This document shows, piece after piece, positions 63,526-64,000 of a DNA stretch of 64,000 nt (position 1 is its first letter; every line of letters begins with the position of its first letter). A program made the translations under genes and the position numbers. The stretch is from Sarcophilus harrisii (Eukaryota; Chordata; Mammalia; Dasyuromorphia; Dasyuridae), in NCBI RefSeq assembly GCF_902635505.1, contig NC_045432.1:72733823-72797822 (forward strand), given 5' to 3'. The notes under the pieces were generated by a model. It was not told where the DNA came from, did not search any database, and saw only the letters and a program-made list of their open reading frames with translations.

Positions 63526-63837
63526 ATTTTCCTCTCAGCTCTAAACTTGCGAAGCTGTGCGTCCCTAAGATCTCCCTTGCACCCTAGGTATACATTTTCC
63601 TCACAGTGATAATAAAAATGAGAAAGGAAGAGGAGGAAAATTGGGTGAACCCAGCTGTTTAATAACCTGAATTTTCTCAGATAACAAGGATTTGGATAGT
63701 TACCTGGGACCATTTTTCTCCAAGCTGCAGAAAAGCCCACACGGAACAAAGTCTTAAGGTTCACTTGTTCTTCAAAGTCAGTACTGAGAGAGCATCCAGA
63801 GATGCTGTTTGAGAGCCCCGTGTTCCCTCAGAAGGGG

Positions 63838-63957
63838 ATCAGAGAGAGGTGGGTGGAAATAGGAGAAGAGGAGCAGGGGAGGGAGATAGAGGGGAGAAGA
63901 GGAGAAAGGAAAGGAAGAAGAGAGAACAGAAGGGAGGAGGAGAGGGAAGGCGAAATT
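63838..63957. repeat. Purine-rich tract
   Basis: About 120 bp, mostly AG/GGA words on the plus strand, near the window's right edge. Confidence 0.9.
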
Positions 63958-64000
63958 GCCATTGCCACATTAAGAACAAATGAAATAAAATTAGCACCTT

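Noticed and set aside
63432-63764. 110-residue minus-strand frame considered as GLRA4 exon 1
   Set aside because: Its start is GTG, not ATG, the peptide is not a signal sequence, and the donor phase does not fit exon 2. The true exon 1 is at 49835-49905.

Overview
This window reads as marsupial genomic DNA. It carries tRNA-headed CORE-SINEs of the MAR1/WSINE kind, a dense load of L2, CR1/L3-like and marsupial-type L1 LINEs, and one vertebrate multi-exon gene. No bacterial-style operons, tRNA or rRNA genes, or CRISPR arrays are visible. I cannot name the species from the sequence alone.

The one gene I can support is GLRA4, the glycine receptor alpha-4 subunit, on the minus strand. All nine coding exons lie in the window (start codon at 49905, stop at 24255). 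Every junction has GT/AG sites and compatible phases. The summed coding length is 1,377 nt, giving a 458-residue protein with signal peptide, Cys-loop domain, M1-M4 and a normal C-terminus. Human GLRA4 is known as a disrupted gene, so an intact open copy here is the main biological result. Notable details are a Tyr in place of the usual loop C His (residue 237), a Gly at pore position 2', and a SINE tail that ends right at the exon 5 splice acceptor.

Layout from left to right. 1-5.3 kb: AT-rich sequence with a decayed, minus-strand betaretrovirus-like ERV (5' LTR, tRNA-Lys-type primer site, gag and pol fragments). 5.3-24 kb: intergenic repeats (L1, L2, SINEs, microsatellites), with no gene recognised. 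24.3-49.9 kb: GLRA4. Intron 8 holds a 1.7-kb pyrimidine tract with higher-order repetition and a cluster of three X-box-like palindromes. Intron 6 holds an L2 interrupted by a 693-bp solo LTR and by a 448-bp L1, both with target-site duplications. 49.9-64 kb: the probable GLRA4 promoter region, then unique sequence, SINEs, a CR1/L3 fragment, and a decayed L1 (59.5-63.1 kb) into which a younger 866-bp L1 has inserted.

With only one gene there is no operon or pathway logic to describe. The interest lies in the state of GLRA4, its intronic DNA, and the datable nesting of repeats. No clearly new gene system was found.
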